Origin: Salmonella enterica subsp. arizonae
Lineage (GTDB): Bacteria; Pseudomonadota; Gammaproteobacteria; Enterobacterales; Enterobacteriaceae
Assembly: GCF_008692845.1 (NCBI RefSeq)
Contig: NZ_VXJW01000003.1
Coordinates: 1-64,000 of the forward strand
Direction: 5' to 3'
Length of the DNA: 64,000 nt
The notes under the pieces: generated by a model
Database searches by the model: none
Seen by the model: only the letters and a program-made list of their open reading frames with translations
Told to the model about the DNA's origin: nothing
In this document: positions 29,130 to 39,734 of the stretch, piece after piece
How positions within the stretch are numbered: position 1 is the stretch's first letter
Layout of the letters: each line of letters starts with the position of its first letter
Position numbers and translations under genes: made by a program

Positions 29130-30320
29130 TCAGTGCAACTCGCTGGCGGAAACCAAAGGCATCGCGCCACGTTTTTTCATCTGAGCGGCATACAGTACGC
29201 CAGCGAGCACTACGAGCACCGCGCCAGCAACATAAATCATACGATAGCCAACCGGCTCAACCATCATTCCCATGATAAAGGCGCCAATCGCCATTCCGCC
29301 ATCCATCGCGTTAAAGAACAGTGAATTCGCTACACCGATTTTATGCGGTTCAACCGAACTGATAATTTGCGTCTGGAAAACCGGCGTGACCGAACCGTAG
29401 CCGATACCGATTAAACCGCCGGAAATAATCATCATGATGCTGCCATTGGTGTAGCCCAACGCCACCAGACCGATGGTAAAGGCCAACAGGCAGGGATAAA
29501 CAACATATTTCGGACCTTTTCTATCACAAACATTCCCGGTGAAGGTACGGCATATCATCAGGAAAATAGCGTAGCACAGCAGAAAATTACTCGCCGCCGC
29601 CATTAAATCCAGCTCACGAGCGTACAGCGCCAGGAAAGCCGACACGCCAGCATAGGAGAAGGTAATGAAAAAGGTGACCAGCGCAAAAGGCAAGGCGGCG
29701 CGGTCAAACATCGCGGCAACCCCCAGGCTCGGCCTGGAACCATCTGCGTGACGGATTACCGGAGGAACCGTCACAATAAGGGAAAGCACAATCCCCAGCA
29801 CCGCTACAGCGGTACAGAGCCAGAATGCAGCAGTGAAAGCGTTCCAGCGGGCCATATTAAGCCCTATCCACGGGCCTACTACCATCGCCAGGCCCATTGC
29901 TAAAGAGAAAAAGCTGATGCCCTCTCCACGTCGGGAGGCCGGAATCAACCGCGCTGAAATAGTTCCTTTTACCGTGGTAATAACACCAAACGTAATTCCA
30001 TGAAGCACGCGGATAAAGAGCAGCGACTCAATGGAATGGCAAGCCGGATACAGCGCGGTAATTACCAAAAAAGCCAGAGAAGAGAGCACCAGAATCTTTT
30101 TATTCGAATATTTTCCTACCCATTGCCCGGCAAACGGACGAATAACAATTGCCGCGGCCAGAAAACATGTCACTAATAAACCCGCCTTATCCGCAGCGGC
30201 ATGCAGGCGGTCAGCGATATAAATAGGTAATAAGGTTAGCAGTACATAAAAGACAAAAAAGATAATAAAACTGACTACGGTTATCGCCCAAAAATCCTTC
30301 GTCCATAATTTTTCTTTCAT
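29130..30320 (-). CDS. MFS transporter, substrate unknown
   Basis: The 396-residue protein has twelve hydrophobic segments in two halves and the usual MFS loop motif (GKYSNKK) between segments 2 and 3. The substrate cannot be read from sequence; distant resemblance is to arabinose/drug-efflux type carriers. It converges on yfaE (1 bp between stops) and is divergent from a LysR regulator. Typhimurium has a permease-LysR pair here, as I recall. The ATG MKEKLW is preferred over a GTG nine codons upstream. Confidence 0.85.
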   Translation of the reverse strand: MKEKLWTKDFWAITVVSFIIFFVFYVLLTLLPIYIADRLHAAADKAGLLVTCFLAAAIVIRPFAGQWVGKYSNKKILVLSSLAFLVITALYPACHSIESLLFIRVLHGITFGVITTVKGTISARLIPASRRGEGISFFSLAMGLAMVVGPWIGLNMARWNAFTAAFWLCTAVAVLGIVLSLIVTVPPVIRHADGSRPSLGVAAMFDRAALPFALVTFFITFSYAGVSAFLALYARELDLMAAASNFLLCYAIFLMICRTFTGNVCDRKGPKYVVYPCLLAFTIGLVALGYTNGSIMMIISGGLIGIGYGSVTPVFQTQIISSVEPHKIGVANSLFFNAMDGGMAIGAFIMGMMVEPVGYRMIYVAGAVLVVLAGVLYAAQMKKRGAMPLVSASELH

Positions 30321-30481
30321 TCTTAACGACCCGTTCAGATGGCGCACGCAGTCAACGCTCAGCTCAACTGAACACCTGGCAGGTGCGTCAAAATGTGATG
30401 TATTCGATAGAATAGCAGTATAAACAAGCGCAATCTATTAGAGAAATTAATCGTTTTAATTATATTAATCAGGTTTTACTA

Positions 30482-31360
30482 ATGACTTTAACTCAAATCC
30501 ACGCCCTGCTTGCCGTGCTGGAGTACGGCGGATTTACCGAGGCCAGCAAGCGGCTGTATATGACGCAATCCGCCGTCAGCCAGGCCATCTCCGCGCTTGA
30601 AGACGAACTCGGCGTTGACATTTTGATTCGCGAGCGTCGTAAAGAGATTGAGATTACCGCCGCAGGTAGTCGCATCGTCAGGCACTTACGCGCCATCCAA
30701 CGCGACGTCAACGCGGTAAAAGAGATTGCCGAACAAGAAAAAACGAACCCGACGCGCACGCTACGGATTGGCTGTTTTCCCAGCGCCTGCGCCTGTATTT
30801 TACCCGGTGTGATTCGCTATTTTGAAAGCCATCATCCGAATGTAAAAATAATCCCCTATGAAGAGAACAGCACGGCTATTATTGATTCGCTGCAGAACGG
30901 AAGTATTGATGCCGGTTTTGTTCCTTTTCCGGTCAACGGTATGTATTGCGTTCCCATTTATCGGGATAAATTCACCGTAGTGGTACCTGATAATCATCCC
31001 CTGGCGACCAACAGTACAGTAACGGTCGAAGAATTGATGGACGAACCGCTTATTGTCAGTAAAGGTCGTTATGAATTAAGCATTATGGCATTATTTAAAG
31101 AAAAGGGTATTGAGCCAATATTTAAATATGAATTTAACCATCCAGATACTGCGCTGAGTTTTATTCGCCAAGGATTAGGCATTGCCTTATTGCCAGAATT
31201 AACGTTAAAAGCTACAGCAGGGAAATTATGTTCCGTGGCGCTGGAGCCCACGTTTTATCGACAGATTTCCCTACTGGCAAAAGAACCGCCGGTAGAAGGA
31301 AGTCCGCTATTTTTACTGCAAAAATGTATGGCAACACTGACCGATGAGGGCTTGCTATAA
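30482..31360 (+). CDS. LysR-family transcriptional regulator
   Basis: The 292-residue regulator has an N-terminal winged helix-turn-helix (residues 1-60, with LTQIHALLAVLEYGGFTEAS then QSAVSQAISALEDELG) and a LysR effector-binding domain from about residue 88. It is divergent from the MFS gene across a 161-bp AT-rich spacer, the usual layout for a LysR protein controlling its neighbour. The effector is unknown. Its 3' half is richer in A+T than its 5' half. Confidence 0.88.
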   Translation: MTLTQIHALLAVLEYGGFTEASKRLYMTQSAVSQAISALEDELGVDILIRERRKEIEITAAGSRIVRHLRAIQRDVNAVKEIAEQEKTNPTRTLRIGCFPSACACILPGVIRYFESHHPNVKIIPYEENSTAIIDSLQNGSIDAGFVPFPVNGMYCVPIYRDKFTVVVPDNHPLATNSTVTVEELMDEPLIVSKGRYELSIMALFKEKGIEPIFKYEFNHPDTALSFIRQGLGIALLPELTLKATAGKLCSVALEPTFYRQISLLAKEPPVEGSPLFLLQKCMATLTDEGLL

Positions 31361-31369
31361 AGCACCACC

Positions 31370-31451
31370 GCCTGATGGCGCTACGCTTATCAGGCCTACG
31401 TTGCCGAACATTGCGGTAGGCCGGATAAGGCATTTACGCCGTCATCCGGCC
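31370..31451. repeat. REP pair between the LysR gene and glpQ
   Basis: Opposed palindromic units (cctgatggcgctacgcttat caggcctac, then gtaggccggataaggc...gtcatccggc) lie between the convergent genes. Confidence 0.85.
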
Positions 31452-31475
31452 CTTCACTTCTACGATGACATACCC

Positions 31476-32546
31476 TTAGTCATTTTTTTGCAGGAACATG
31501 ACCGCTTTATCTGGGAAGTCGGTGAACAGCCCGTCAACCCCCGCCTTGTTATACAGGATATCGTATAGCTGATTGACGTCCGTGGCGTAGTCCGGCAATT
31601 GATCGGCGCGCACAGTATATGGATGAACTACCATCTTATTCTGATGCGCGTCTTGCGCCATGCCAGTCAGCTTGATATTCCCTTTCGTCGAGCCTTCCGC
31701 AACTAACATATGGTAATCCGGGCCAATACCGTCCGCATATTCCGCCACCTGCTTCATGGCGCCCGGTTTAAACATCCAGTCGTAGTTGTAATTTACCCAA
31801 CGACCATCCGGCTGTTTCTGCTGTGTTTCATTCCAGTCGGTATACGCAATAAGCTGAACCAGATTGAGATCCATCCCCATTTTGGGTTCCAGTTCATGCT
31901 TAATACGTTTAAGCTCAGCGACATCAAAACACTGCAAATAAACATTATCCTGCTTGCCGGTGTAACCGTACTTCTTCAGCACGTCCAGCGTTTTCGCGGC
32001 AATATCTTTCCCTTCCTGATGATGGAACCACGGCGCTTTAATTTCCGGATAAATACCGATATTTTTACCGGTAGAGTGATTTAATCCCTGAACGAATTCA
32101 ATTTCCTCTTCAAAGGTATGAATGCGGAAATCAGATTTTCCCATCGGGAAACGGCCCGGATAAGTTTGTACTTTTTTGCCGTTTTCAATATCAAACCCTT
32201 CGGTAAACTTCAGGGATTTAATTTCATCCAGCGTAAAATCGATAGCGTAATAGCGTCCGTCTTTACGCGCCCGGTCCGGAAAACGGTCAGCGACGTCAGT
32301 CACCCGGTCAAGGTAGTGGTCATGGAGGACGACCAGATGGTCATCCTTTGTCATCACCAAATCCTGTTCCAGGTAATCTGCCCCTTGCGCATACGCCATC
32401 GCTTTCGCAGGTAGCGTATGCTCCGGCAGATAACCACTGGCGCCACGGTGGGCGATAACGACTTTTTCCGCCGCCACGGCGCCGCTTCCGATTGCCATTC
32501 CTGCCAACATCAATGCCACGCTAAGATTTTTCAGTGTGGTTTTCAT
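31476..32546 (-). CDS. glpQ: Periplasmic glycerophosphodiester phosphodiesterase GlpQ
   Basis: The 356-residue precursor has a signal of about 26 residues (ends GAVAA). It hydrolyses glycerophosphodiesters to glycerol-3-phosphate and an alcohol. The GDPD catalytic motif is IAHRGASGYLPEHT (residues 31-44), with metal ligands expected in YLEQDLVMTKD. Its product is the substrate of GlpT, encoded 4 bp upstream in the same operon. Confidence 0.97.
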   Translation of the reverse strand: MKTTLKNLSVALMLAGMAIGSGAVAAEKVVIAHRGASGYLPEHTLPAKAMAYAQGADYLEQDLVMTKDDHLVVLHDHYLDRVTDVADRFPDRARKDGRYYAIDFTLDEIKSLKFTEGFDIENGKKVQTYPGRFPMGKSDFRIHTFEEEIEFVQGLNHSTGKNIGIYPEIKAPWFHHQEGKDIAAKTLDVLKKYGYTGKQDNVYLQCFDVAELKRIKHELEPKMGMDLNLVQLIAYTDWNETQQKQPDGRWVNYNYDWMFKPGAMKQVAEYADGIGPDYHMLVAEGSTKGNIKLTGMAQDAHQNKMVVHPYTVRADQLPDYATDVNQLYDILYNKAGVDGLFTDFPDKAVMFLQKND

Positions 32547-32550
32547 GTTA

Positions 32551-33909
32551 TTAGCCTCCGTTGCGTTTTAACTGCAGCTCATCATGATGGCGTTTTTCGC
32601 CAATCATCACGACCACCAATAGGATTACCGCCAGAATGCTGCCGCCGATCATCACCATGAAGCCGCCATCCCACCCAAAGAAGTCAACGGTATAACCCAC
32701 AATGGCGCTCGCAGCGACGGAACCGCCCAGATAACCAAATAGACCGGTAAAGCCCGCCGCCGTACCCGCCGCTTTTTTCGGCGCCAGTTCCAGCGCATGA
32801 AGACCAATCAGCATCACTGGACCGTAAATCAGGAAACCGATAACGATCATACAAATCATATCAACGGTTGGGTTTCCAGCCGGGTTCATCCAATAAATGA
32901 TGGTCGCAATAGTGACCAGGGTCATAAAGAATACGCCCGTCGCGCCACGGTTGCCGCGGAATACTTTGTCTGACATCCAGCCGCACAGCAAAGTGCCAGG
33001 AATACCCGCATACTCATAGAGGAAATAAGCCCAGGAGGATTTATCCAGAGCGAAATGCTTCACTTCTTTCAGGTAAGTTGGCGACCAGTCGAGGATACCG
33101 TAGCGCAGCAGGTAGACAAACACGTTGGCGATAGCGATATACCACAGTAATTTGTTCGGCAATACGTACTGCATGAAGATTTGCTTCGCCGTGAGCTCTT
33201 CTTCCGCTTTTTCGTTATAGTCGTCCGGATAGTCGTTTTTATACTCTTCGATAGGCGGCAAACCGCAAGATTGCGGCGTATCGCGCATCATCGCGAAAGC
33301 GAACAGCGCCACCACAATCGCGCCAAAGGCTGGCATATAGAGCGCCGCTTTCCAGTCGTTAAACCACGCCATCCCCAACAGAAATAGCAGTGGCGGGATC
33401 CCGCCGCCGACGTTATGCGCGCAGTTCCAGACCGACACAATACCGCCGCGCTCTTTCTGCGACCACCAGTGTACCATTGTACGACCGCACGGCGGCCACC
33501 CCATCCCCTGGAACCAGCCGCAAAGGAACAACAGCACAAACATCACTGCGATGCTGGACGTCGCCCACGGTACAAACCCCATAAATAACATGACTGCGGC
33601 GGCCAGAATCAACCCTGCCGGCAGAAAAACGCGCGGATTCGAGCGATCGGACACCGAACCCATAATAAATTTCGAAAAACCATAAGCGATGGAAATCCCG
33701 GATAGCGCAAAGCCCAAGTCGCCGCGTGAAAAACCCTGTTCTACCAGATAGGGCATCGCGAGGGCAAAGTTTTTGCGCACCAGATAATACGCGGCATAGC
33801 CAAAGAATATCCCCAGGAAAATCTGCCAGCGTAACCGACGATAGGTCGGATCAATCTCCGCCGCAGGCAAGCGCGCTTTATGTGGCGCTGGTTTAAAAAT
33901 ACTCAACAT
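32551..33909 (-). CDS. glpT: Glycerol-3-phosphate:phosphate antiporter GlpT
   Basis: The 452-residue MFS antiporter has twelve membrane segments and the organophosphate:Pi signature (substrate-binding Arg in [12 protein letters not shown], Arg45 in E. coli numbering). It imports glycerol-3-phosphate and also fosfomycin. The start at MLSIFKPAP is the family start; the frame extends seven codons upstream. First gene of glpTQ, divergent from glpABC. Confidence 0.98.
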   Translation of the reverse strand: MLSIFKPAPHKARLPAAEIDPTYRRLRWQIFLGIFFGYAAYYLVRKNFALAMPYLVEQGFSRGDLGFALSGISIAYGFSKFIMGSVSDRSNPRVFLPAGLILAAAVMLFMGFVPWATSSIAVMFVLLFLCGWFQGMGWPPCGRTMVHWWSQKERGGIVSVWNCAHNVGGGIPPLLFLLGMAWFNDWKAALYMPAFGAIVVALFAFAMMRDTPQSCGLPPIEEYKNDYPDDYNEKAEEELTAKQIFMQYVLPNKLLWYIAIANVFVYLLRYGILDWSPTYLKEVKHFALDKSSWAYFLYEYAGIPGTLLCGWMSDKVFRGNRGATGVFFMTLVTIATIIYWMNPAGNPTVDMICMIVIGFLIYGPVMLIGLHALELAPKKAAGTAAGFTGLFGYLGGSVAASAIVGYTVDFFGWDGGFMVMIGGSILAVILLVVVMIGEKRHHDELQLKRNGG

Positions 33910-34021
33910 ATTGTAGCCTCCGTGGCCCATATTTTATTTAGAGGTAAACACCGCAGTTCGTTCAAACAACCCCGCTGCTCCCAGTGTGGCCGCGATGTTA
34001 AGTAAAGATCGGTCTCATGAA

Positions 34022-34037
34022 TGTGAATTACAGCACA
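34022..34037. promoter_or_regulatory. CRP site in the glpT-glpA divergent promoter region
   Basis: TGTGA-attaca-GCACA differs from the CRP consensus half-sites at one base. It lies midway between the divergent glpTQ and glpABC operons, both of which need CRP-cAMP. Confidence 0.8.
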
Positions 34038-34110
34038 TATTGTTACAGATTTATGAATAATGTTCAGAAAGGCGCACGGAATCACGTTTCATTTTCGAAT
34101 AATGAGCGAT

Positions 34111-34130
34111 TATGCGCGAAATCAAACATT
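34111..34130. promoter_or_regulatory. GlpR operator upstream of glpA
   Basis: tatgcgcgaaatcaaacatt matches 16 of 20 positions of the GlpR consensus WATGTTCGWTAWCGAACATW. Further weaker copies lie around 34090-34110. GlpR represses the regulon until glycerol-3-phosphate is present. Confidence 0.7.
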
Positions 34131-34181
34131 CCATATGTTTTGTATGGCTAAATGATAAAAAACGAACTGTGAGGAAAAACA

Positions 34182-35810
34182 ATGAAAACTCGCGACTCGC
34201 AAGCAAGTGACGTGATTATCATTGGCGGTGGAGCAACAGGCGCTGGGATCGCCCGCGACTGCGCACTGCGCGGTTTACGTGTCATTCTGGTGGAGAGGCA
34301 TGATATTGCGACCGGCGCGACCGGGCGTAACCACGGGCTGCTGCACAGCGGCGCCCGTTATGCCGTTACCGACGCGGAATCTGCGCGCGAGTGTATTAGT
34401 GAAAATCAAATCTTAAAACGGATCGCCCGTCATTGCGTCGAACCGACGGATGGTCTGTTTATTACGTTGCCGGAAGATGATCTTGCGTTTCAGGCCACCT
34501 TTATTCGCGCCTGTGAAGCGGCGGGCATTCGCGCTGAAGCCATCGATCCGCAGCAGGCTCGCATCATCGAACCTTCCGTTAACCCTGCGCTCATCGGCGC
34601 GGTAAAAGTGCCGGATGGCACCGTGGACCCTTTCCGCCTTACCGCCGCCAATATGCTGGATGCCAGAGAACATGGCGCAATCGTGTTAACGGCGCATGAA
34701 GTGACCGGGCTCATTCGTGAAGGCGCAACGGTCTGCGGCGTCCATGTGCGCAACCATCTCACCGGCGAAACCCAGACGCTTCATGCGCCAGTGGTGGTCA
34801 ATGCGGCAGGTATCTGGGGGCAACGGATTGCCGAATATGCCGACCTGAGTATTCGCATGTTCCCGGCAAAAGGGTCGCTGTTGATCATGGACCATCGGAT
34901 CAACCAGCATGTGATTAACCGCTGCCGGAAACCGTCGGACGCCGACATTCTGGTGCCCGGCGATACGATTTCACTGATCGGCACCACTTCTACCCGTATT
35001 GATTACAATGAGATAGACAGCAACCGTGTCACCGCAGATGAAGTAGATATCCTGCTGCGTGAAGGGGAAAAACTGGCCCCCGTCATGGCGAAGACGCGTA
35101 TTCTGCGCGCGTATTCCGGCGTCCGCCCGCTGGTGGCCAGCGATGACGATCCTAGCGGTCGAAACGTCAGCCGCGGTATCGTGCTGTTCGACCACGCCGA
35201 GCGCGACGGGCTTGAAGGCTTCATTACCATTACCGGCGGAAAGCTAATGACTTATCGCCTGATGGCGGAATGGGCAACCGACGCCGTGTGCCGCAAACTG
35301 GGTAATGCTCGCCCCTGCATCACGGCGGATACGGCGCTGCCTGGCTCAGAAAAGTCTACGGAACATACTCTGAAACGCATAATCTCGCTTCCCGCGCCGC
35401 TACGCGGATCGGCGGTTTATCGGCATGGCGATCGCACGCCGGGATGGCTAAGCGAAGACCGCCAGCACCGTAGCCTGGTCTGTGAATGCGAGGCCGTCAC
35501 GGCGGGTGAAGTACAGTATGCCGTCGAAAACTTAACCGTGAATAGTCTGCTGGATCTACGCCGTCGCACTCGCGTGGGCATGGGCACTTGCCAGGGCGAA
35601 CTGTGCGCCTGCCGCGCAGCCGGGCTACTGCAGCGTTTTAATGTGACGACTGCGACGCAATCTATTACGCAACTCTCTGAATTTCTCAATGAACGCTGGA
35701 AGGGCGTACAACCTGTCGCCTGGGGAGACGCGCTACGCGAAAGCGAATTCACGCGTTGGGTTTATCAGGGTTTATGCGGTCTGGAGAAGGAGCACCAGAA
35801 TGAAATTTGA
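34182..35810 (+). CDS. glpA: Anaerobic glycerol-3-phosphate dehydrogenase subunit A
   Basis: The 542-residue catalytic flavoprotein oxidises glycerol-3-phosphate to dihydroxyacetone phosphate. The FAD Rossmann motif [13 protein letters not shown] lies at about residues 12-24. A C-terminal BFD-like [2Fe-2S] domain has CECEAV and [10 protein letters not shown]. It overlaps glpB by 11 bp. With GlpB and GlpC it reduces menaquinone for fumarate or nitrate respiration. Confidence 0.97.
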   Translation: MKTRDSQASDVIIIGGGATGAGIARDCALRGLRVILVERHDIATGATGRNHGLLHSGARYAVTDAESARECISENQILKRIARHCVEPTDGLFITLPEDDLAFQATFIRACEAAGIRAEAIDPQQARIIEPSVNPALIGAVKVPDGTVDPFRLTAANMLDAREHGAIVLTAHEVTGLIREGATVCGVHVRNHLTGETQTLHAPVVVNAAGIWGQRIAEYADLSIRMFPAKGSLLIMDHRINQHVINRCRKPSDADILVPGDTISLIGTTSTRIDYNEIDSNRVTADEVDILLREGEKLAPVMAKTRILRAYSGVRPLVASDDDPSGRNVSRGIVLFDHAERDGLEGFITITGGKLMTYRLMAEWATDAVCRKLGNARPCITADTALPGSEKSTEHTLKRIISLPAPLRGSAVYRHGDRTPGWLSEDRQHRSLVCECEAVTAGEVQYAVENLTVNSLLDLRRRTRVGMGTCQGELCACRAAGLLQRFNVTTATQSITQLSEFLNERWKGVQPVAWGDALRESEFTRWVYQGLCGLEKEHQNEI

Positions 35811-37059
35811 TACGGTTATTATGGGCGGCGGCCTCGCCGGTTTGCTGTGCGGGCTGCAGCTCCAGCAGCATGGATTACGCTGCGCCATCGTCACTCGCGG
35901 ACAAAGCGCGCTGCATTTTTCTTCCGGCTCGCTGGATCTGCTCAGCGCCCTACCCGACGGTCAACCGGTGACGGAGATTACCGCCGGGCTTGATACGCTG
36001 TGCCGCCAGGCGCCTGAACATCCTTATTCGCGTTTAGGGGCGCAAAAAGTCCTTACGCTGGCGCAGCAGGCGCAAACGCTACTTAACGCCAGCGGAGCGC
36101 AGTTATACGGCGATGTACAACAGGCGCACCAGCGTGTAACGCCGCTTGGCACATTACGCTCAACCTGGCTTAGCTCGCCGGAAGTGCCGGTCTGGCCATT
36201 GTTCGCACAGAGAATTTGCGTCGTCGGCGTAAGTGGATTACTGGATTTCCAGGCTCACCTTGCGGCAGCGTCGCTGCGCCAGCGCGATCTCAACGTTGAA
36301 ACGGCAGAAATCGACCTTCCTGAACTGGACATACTGCGCGATAACCCGACGGAGTTTCGCGCGGTCAATATCGCGCGTCTGCTTGATAATGAAGAAAAAT
36401 GGCCGCTACTTTACGACGCGCTGTCGCCGATGGCGACAAACTGCGACATGATCATCATGCCCGCCTGTTTCGGGCTGGCGAACGATACGTTGTGGCGCTG
36501 GCTTAACGAACGTCTGTCCTGCGCGCTCACGCTGCTACCGACGCTGCCGCCGTCGGTGCTCGGTATTCGTCTGCACAATCAGCTACAACGCCAGTTTGTC
36601 CGTCAGGGCGGCATCTGGATGCCGGGCGATGAAGTGAAGAAAGTCACCTGCCGTCACGGTATCGTGAGCGAAATATGGACCCGCAACCATGCCGATATCC
36701 CGCTGCGTCCGCGTTTTGCCGTACTTGCCAGCGGTAGTTTCTTTAGTAGCGGTCTGGTGGCTGAACGTGAAGGGATCCGCGAACCCATTTTAGGACTCGA
36801 CGTACAACAAACGGCCACCCGCGCCGAATGGTATCAACAAAATTTCTTCGACCCACAGCCCTGGCAGCAGTTTGGCGTTGTGACGGATGACGCTTTCCGC
36901 CCTTCCCTTGCGGGCAACACGGTAGAAAATCTGTATGCAATAGGTTCTGTGCTGGCGGGGTTCGATCCTATAGCCCAGGGATGCGGCGGCGGCGTCTGCG
37001 CAGTCAGCGCCCTCCAGGCCGCGCACCATATCGCTGAGCGTGCAGGAGAACAGCAATGA
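35800..37059 (+). CDS. glpB: Anaerobic glycerol-3-phosphate dehydrogenase subunit B
   Basis: The 419-residue flavoprotein subunit starts [18 protein letters not shown], with its nucleotide-binding glycines at residues 9-14, and has a second glycine-rich segment near the C-terminus ([11 protein letters not shown]). It mediates electron transfer between GlpA and the membrane subunit GlpC. The frame is open upstream inside glpA, but the family start is at 35800. The stop overlaps the glpC ATG. Confidence 0.97.
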   Translation: MKFDTVIMGGGLAGLLCGLQLQQHGLRCAIVTRGQSALHFSSGSLDLLSALPDGQPVTEITAGLDTLCRQAPEHPYSRLGAQKVLTLAQQAQTLLNASGAQLYGDVQQAHQRVTPLGTLRSTWLSSPEVPVWPLFAQRICVVGVSGLLDFQAHLAAASLRQRDLNVETAEIDLPELDILRDNPTEFRAVNIARLLDNEEKWPLLYDALSPMATNCDMIIMPACFGLANDTLWRWLNERLSCALTLLPTLPPSVLGIRLHNQLQRQFVRQGGIWMPGDEVKKVTCRHGIVSEIWTRNHADIPLRPRFAVLASGSFFSSGLVAEREGIREPILGLDVQQTATRAEWYQQNFFDPQPWQQFGVVTDDAFRPSLAGNTVENLYAIGSVLAGFDPIAQGCGGGVCAVSALQAAHHIAERAGEQQ

Positions 37060-38246
37060 GCGACACACGTTTTGAAAGTTGTATTAAATGTACGGTGTGC
37101 ACCACCGCGTGCCCGGTCAGCCGCGTTAATCCCGGCTACCCCGGCCCTAAACAGGCCGGGCCGGATGGCGAACGTCTGCGTCTGAAAGACGGCGCGCTAT
37201 ATGACGAGGCACTGAAATATTGTATTAACTGCAAGCGCTGCGAAGTCGCCTGTCCGTCGGACGTGAAGATTGGCGATATCATCCAGCGCGCCCGCGCGAA
37301 ATACGATACGACGCGCCCGTCACTGCGTAACTTTATTCTCAGCCATACCGATCTGATGGGCAGCGTGTCAACGCCGTTCGCGCCAGTGGTCAATACCGCC
37401 ACCGCCTTAAAGCCAGTGCGCCAGTTGCTTGATTACGCGCTAAAAATCGATCATCGCCGCGCCTTACCGAAATATTCTTTCGGCACCTTCCGCCGTTGGT
37501 ATCGAAGCGTGGCGGCTGCGCAGGCCAAGTACACAGATCAAGTCGCCTTTTTCCATGGCTGTTTTGTGAATTACAACCATCCGCAGCTCGGAAAAGATCT
37601 GATTAACGTACTGAACGCAATGGGTACCGGCGTACAACTACTGAGTAAAGAGAAATGCTGCGGCGTGCCGCTGATCGCTAACGGTTTTACGGATAAAGCT
37701 CGCAAACAGGCTATCAGCAATGTGGAATCGCTACGCGAGGCGATTGCCGTCAAAGGTATTCCGGTCATCGCCACGTCATCCACCTGTACGTTTGCGTTGC
37801 GCGATGAATATCCTGAAGTGCTGGACGTGGACAACGCCGGACTGCGCGAACATATCGAGCTGGCCACCCGCTGGCTATGGCGCAAACTGGATGCCGGGCA
37901 AACGCTGCCGCTGAACCCTTTGCCGCTGAAAGTGGTTTACCATACGCCGTGTCATATGGAAAAAATGGGCTGGACGCTTTACACGCTTGAACTGTTGCGT
38001 CAAATTCCGGGGCTTGAATTGACGGTACTTGATTCACAGTGCTGCGGTATTGCCGGCACGTACGGATTTAAAAAGGAAAACTATCCGACATCGCAGTCCA
38101 TCGGCGCGCCGCTGTTCCGCCAGATTGAAGAGAGCGGCGCCGACCTGGTCGTCACCGATTGTGAAACCTGTAAGTGGCAAATTGAGATGTCGACAAGCAA
38201 ACGCTGCGAACATCCCATTACGCTACTTGCCCAAGCGCTCGGCTAA
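37056..38246 (+). CDS. glpC: Anaerobic glycerol-3-phosphate dehydrogenase subunit C
   Basis: The 396-residue membrane-associated iron-sulfur subunit has two [4Fe-4S] motifs ([12 protein letters not shown] near residues 9-20, [12 protein letters not shown] near 56-67). Two CCG domains follow (CCGVPL and CCGIAGTYG). It anchors the GlpAB dimer and passes electrons to menaquinone. Last gene of glpABC. Confidence 0.97.
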   Translation: MSDTRFESCIKCTVCTTACPVSRVNPGYPGPKQAGPDGERLRLKDGALYDEALKYCINCKRCEVACPSDVKIGDIIQRARAKYDTTRPSLRNFILSHTDLMGSVSTPFAPVVNTATALKPVRQLLDYALKIDHRRALPKYSFGTFRRWYRSVAAAQAKYTDQVAFFHGCFVNYNHPQLGKDLINVLNAMGTGVQLLSKEKCCGVPLIANGFTDKARKQAISNVESLREAIAVKGIPVIATSSTCTFALRDEYPEVLDVDNAGLREHIELATRWLWRKLDAGQTLPLNPLPLKVVYHTPCHMEKMGWTLYTLELLRQIPGLELTVLDSQCCGIAGTYGFKKENYPTSQSIGAPLFRQIEESGADLVVTDCETCKWQIEMSTSKRCEHPITLLAQALG

Positions 38247-38253
38247 GTAAAAA

Positions 38254-38274
38254 GCGCCGGGCCCCCTCCGGCGC
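38254..38274 (+). terminator. Hairpin after glpC
   Basis: gcgccgg / ccggcgc with a 7-base loop starts 8 bp after the glpC stop. No T run follows, so it may be an mRNA-stabilising or Rho-linked end rather than an intrinsic terminator. Confidence 0.55.
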
Positions 38275-38612
38275 CATCGCCCTAATAACTGAAACCGCTT
38301 ATCCATCAAGCATAAACGCGGCACTCCTTTCTGCAATAACCTGTCCTATCTGGCCAACCATGACCGCTAACGCGCAGTAGCATGACAGGTAGCGAAGTGA
38401 CTGATTATACAGTCATATCACTTGTATCTACGCGTTACCAGCCCCCTTAGGGGGGGGCACTGAATATCCCCAACAATAATTGAGCGTTATATGAATAATA
38501 AGAAAATCAGGTCTATGCCCGATGTAATAATTATCTCCACTAACAATAATACTTTTATAAATAACTACAATTACATAATATTCTCCTCTTGCCAACCAGG
38601 AAACAGTTCAAA
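38275..38612. other. glpC-sseL intergenic region with palindromes and a G8 tract
   Basis: No gene is seen. Composition drops sharply toward sseL. A hairpin tgactg-attata-cagtca lies at 38398-38415. A gccccc-ttag-gggggggc palindrome spans about 38441-38458 and ends in eight G (38450-38457). The last 130 bp are very AT-rich and should contain the sseL promoter, which in Typhimurium depends on SsrB. I could not identify a convincing SsrB site by eye. A purine-rich ccaggaaac precedes the sseL start. Confidence 0.5.
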
Positions 38613-39635
38613 ATGAATATATGTGTAAACTCACTTTACCGATTGAGCACACCGCAATTTCAAAATTTATATTCAGAAGAGGTGAGCGATGAGGGACTTG
38701 CGTTGTTGATTCGCGAAGTAGAGAACGGTGATCAGAATTGTATTGATCTGTTATGCAATCTTGCTCTACGCAATGATGACCTGGGACACAAAGTTGAGAA
38801 AATTCTTTTTGATCTCTTTAGCGGAAAAAAACATGGATCACCAGATATAGACAAAAAAATCAATCAGGCTTGCCTTATGTTATATCAAACCGCCAATAAC
38901 GACATTGCAAAAAATAATACTGATTTCAAAAAACTACATATTCCCTCCAGATTACTTTATATGGCCGGTTCCGCAACACCCGACTTTTCTAAAAAACTAG
39001 AAATAGCGCATAAAATTCTTGGCGACCAGATCGCTCAGACAGAGGAAGAACAGGTAGGCGTTGAAAATCTATGGTGTCCTGCGCGCATGGTATCGTCAGA
39101 TGAGCTATCACGTGCAACGCAAGGTATGACTCAGGGATTGTCTTTATCGGTGAATTATCCTATTGGGCTTATTCATCCTACCACTGGAGAAAATGTGTTA
39201 AGCGCTCAACTACATGAAAAGGTTGCTCAATCAGGTTTATCCGACAATGAAGTTTTCCTGATAAATACAGAAAGTCACTGGATTTTTTGTCTTTTTTATA
39301 AAATTGCAGAAAAAATAAAATGTCTTATATTTAACACTCATCATGATTTAAACCAAAATACTAAGCAAGAGATTAGAGCAGCAGCAAAAATTGCAGGCGC
39401 ATCAGAAGAAGGTGACGTTAACTTTATTGAAATCGATTTACAGAATAATGTACCAAACGGCTGTGGTCTATTTTGTTTCCAAGCATTGCAACTCTTATCG
39501 GCTACCGGACAAAACGATCCCGTTGCTGTACTGCGAGAATATTCCGAAAATTTCTTAAGGCTTTCAGTAGAGGAACAAACATTATTTAATACCGAAACTC
39601 GGCGAAAAATACATGAATACAGTCTCACGTCATAG
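38613..39635 (+). CDS. sseL: SseL-type deubiquitinase effector
   Basis: The 340-residue protein closely resembles Salmonella SseL, a SPI-2-secreted cysteine protease that removes ubiquitin from host proteins. The catalytic His is in SHWIFCLFY (His222) and the catalytic Cys in NGCGLFCF (Cys284); total length equals the Typhimurium form. From memory about a quarter of residues differ from Typhimurium SseL. Base composition is far more AT-rich than the flanking glp and yfaY genes, consistent with horizontal origin. It stands alone with no T3SS gene nearby. The start MNICVNSL is preferred over an ATG eight codons upstream. Confidence 0.92.
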   Translation: MNICVNSLYRLSTPQFQNLYSEEVSDEGLALLIREVENGDQNCIDLLCNLALRNDDLGHKVEKILFDLFSGKKHGSPDIDKKINQACLMLYQTANNDIAKNNTDFKKLHIPSRLLYMAGSATPDFSKKLEIAHKILGDQIAQTEEEQVGVENLWCPARMVSSDELSRATQGMTQGLSLSVNYPIGLIHPTTGENVLSAQLHEKVAQSGLSDNEVFLINTESHWIFCLFYKIAEKIKCLIFNTHHDLNQNTKQEIRAAAKIAGASEEGDVNFIEIDLQNNVPNGCGLFCFQALQLLSATGQNDPVAVLREYSENFLRLSVEEQTLFNTETRRKIHEYSLTS

Positions 39636-39734
39636 TGAGTACTTATCCTAAAATGATACTGATTCTCTGCAAAAAATTATAAGTAATATAAACCAGTTTA
39701 AGAATGGGAAGGTCAGGCCTTCCCACTGAAAATT

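Noticed and set aside
38398..38415. Possible phage attachment or IS target repeat beside sseL
   Set aside because: It is a short hairpin with no direct repeat on the far side of sseL, and no integrase or transposase is present.
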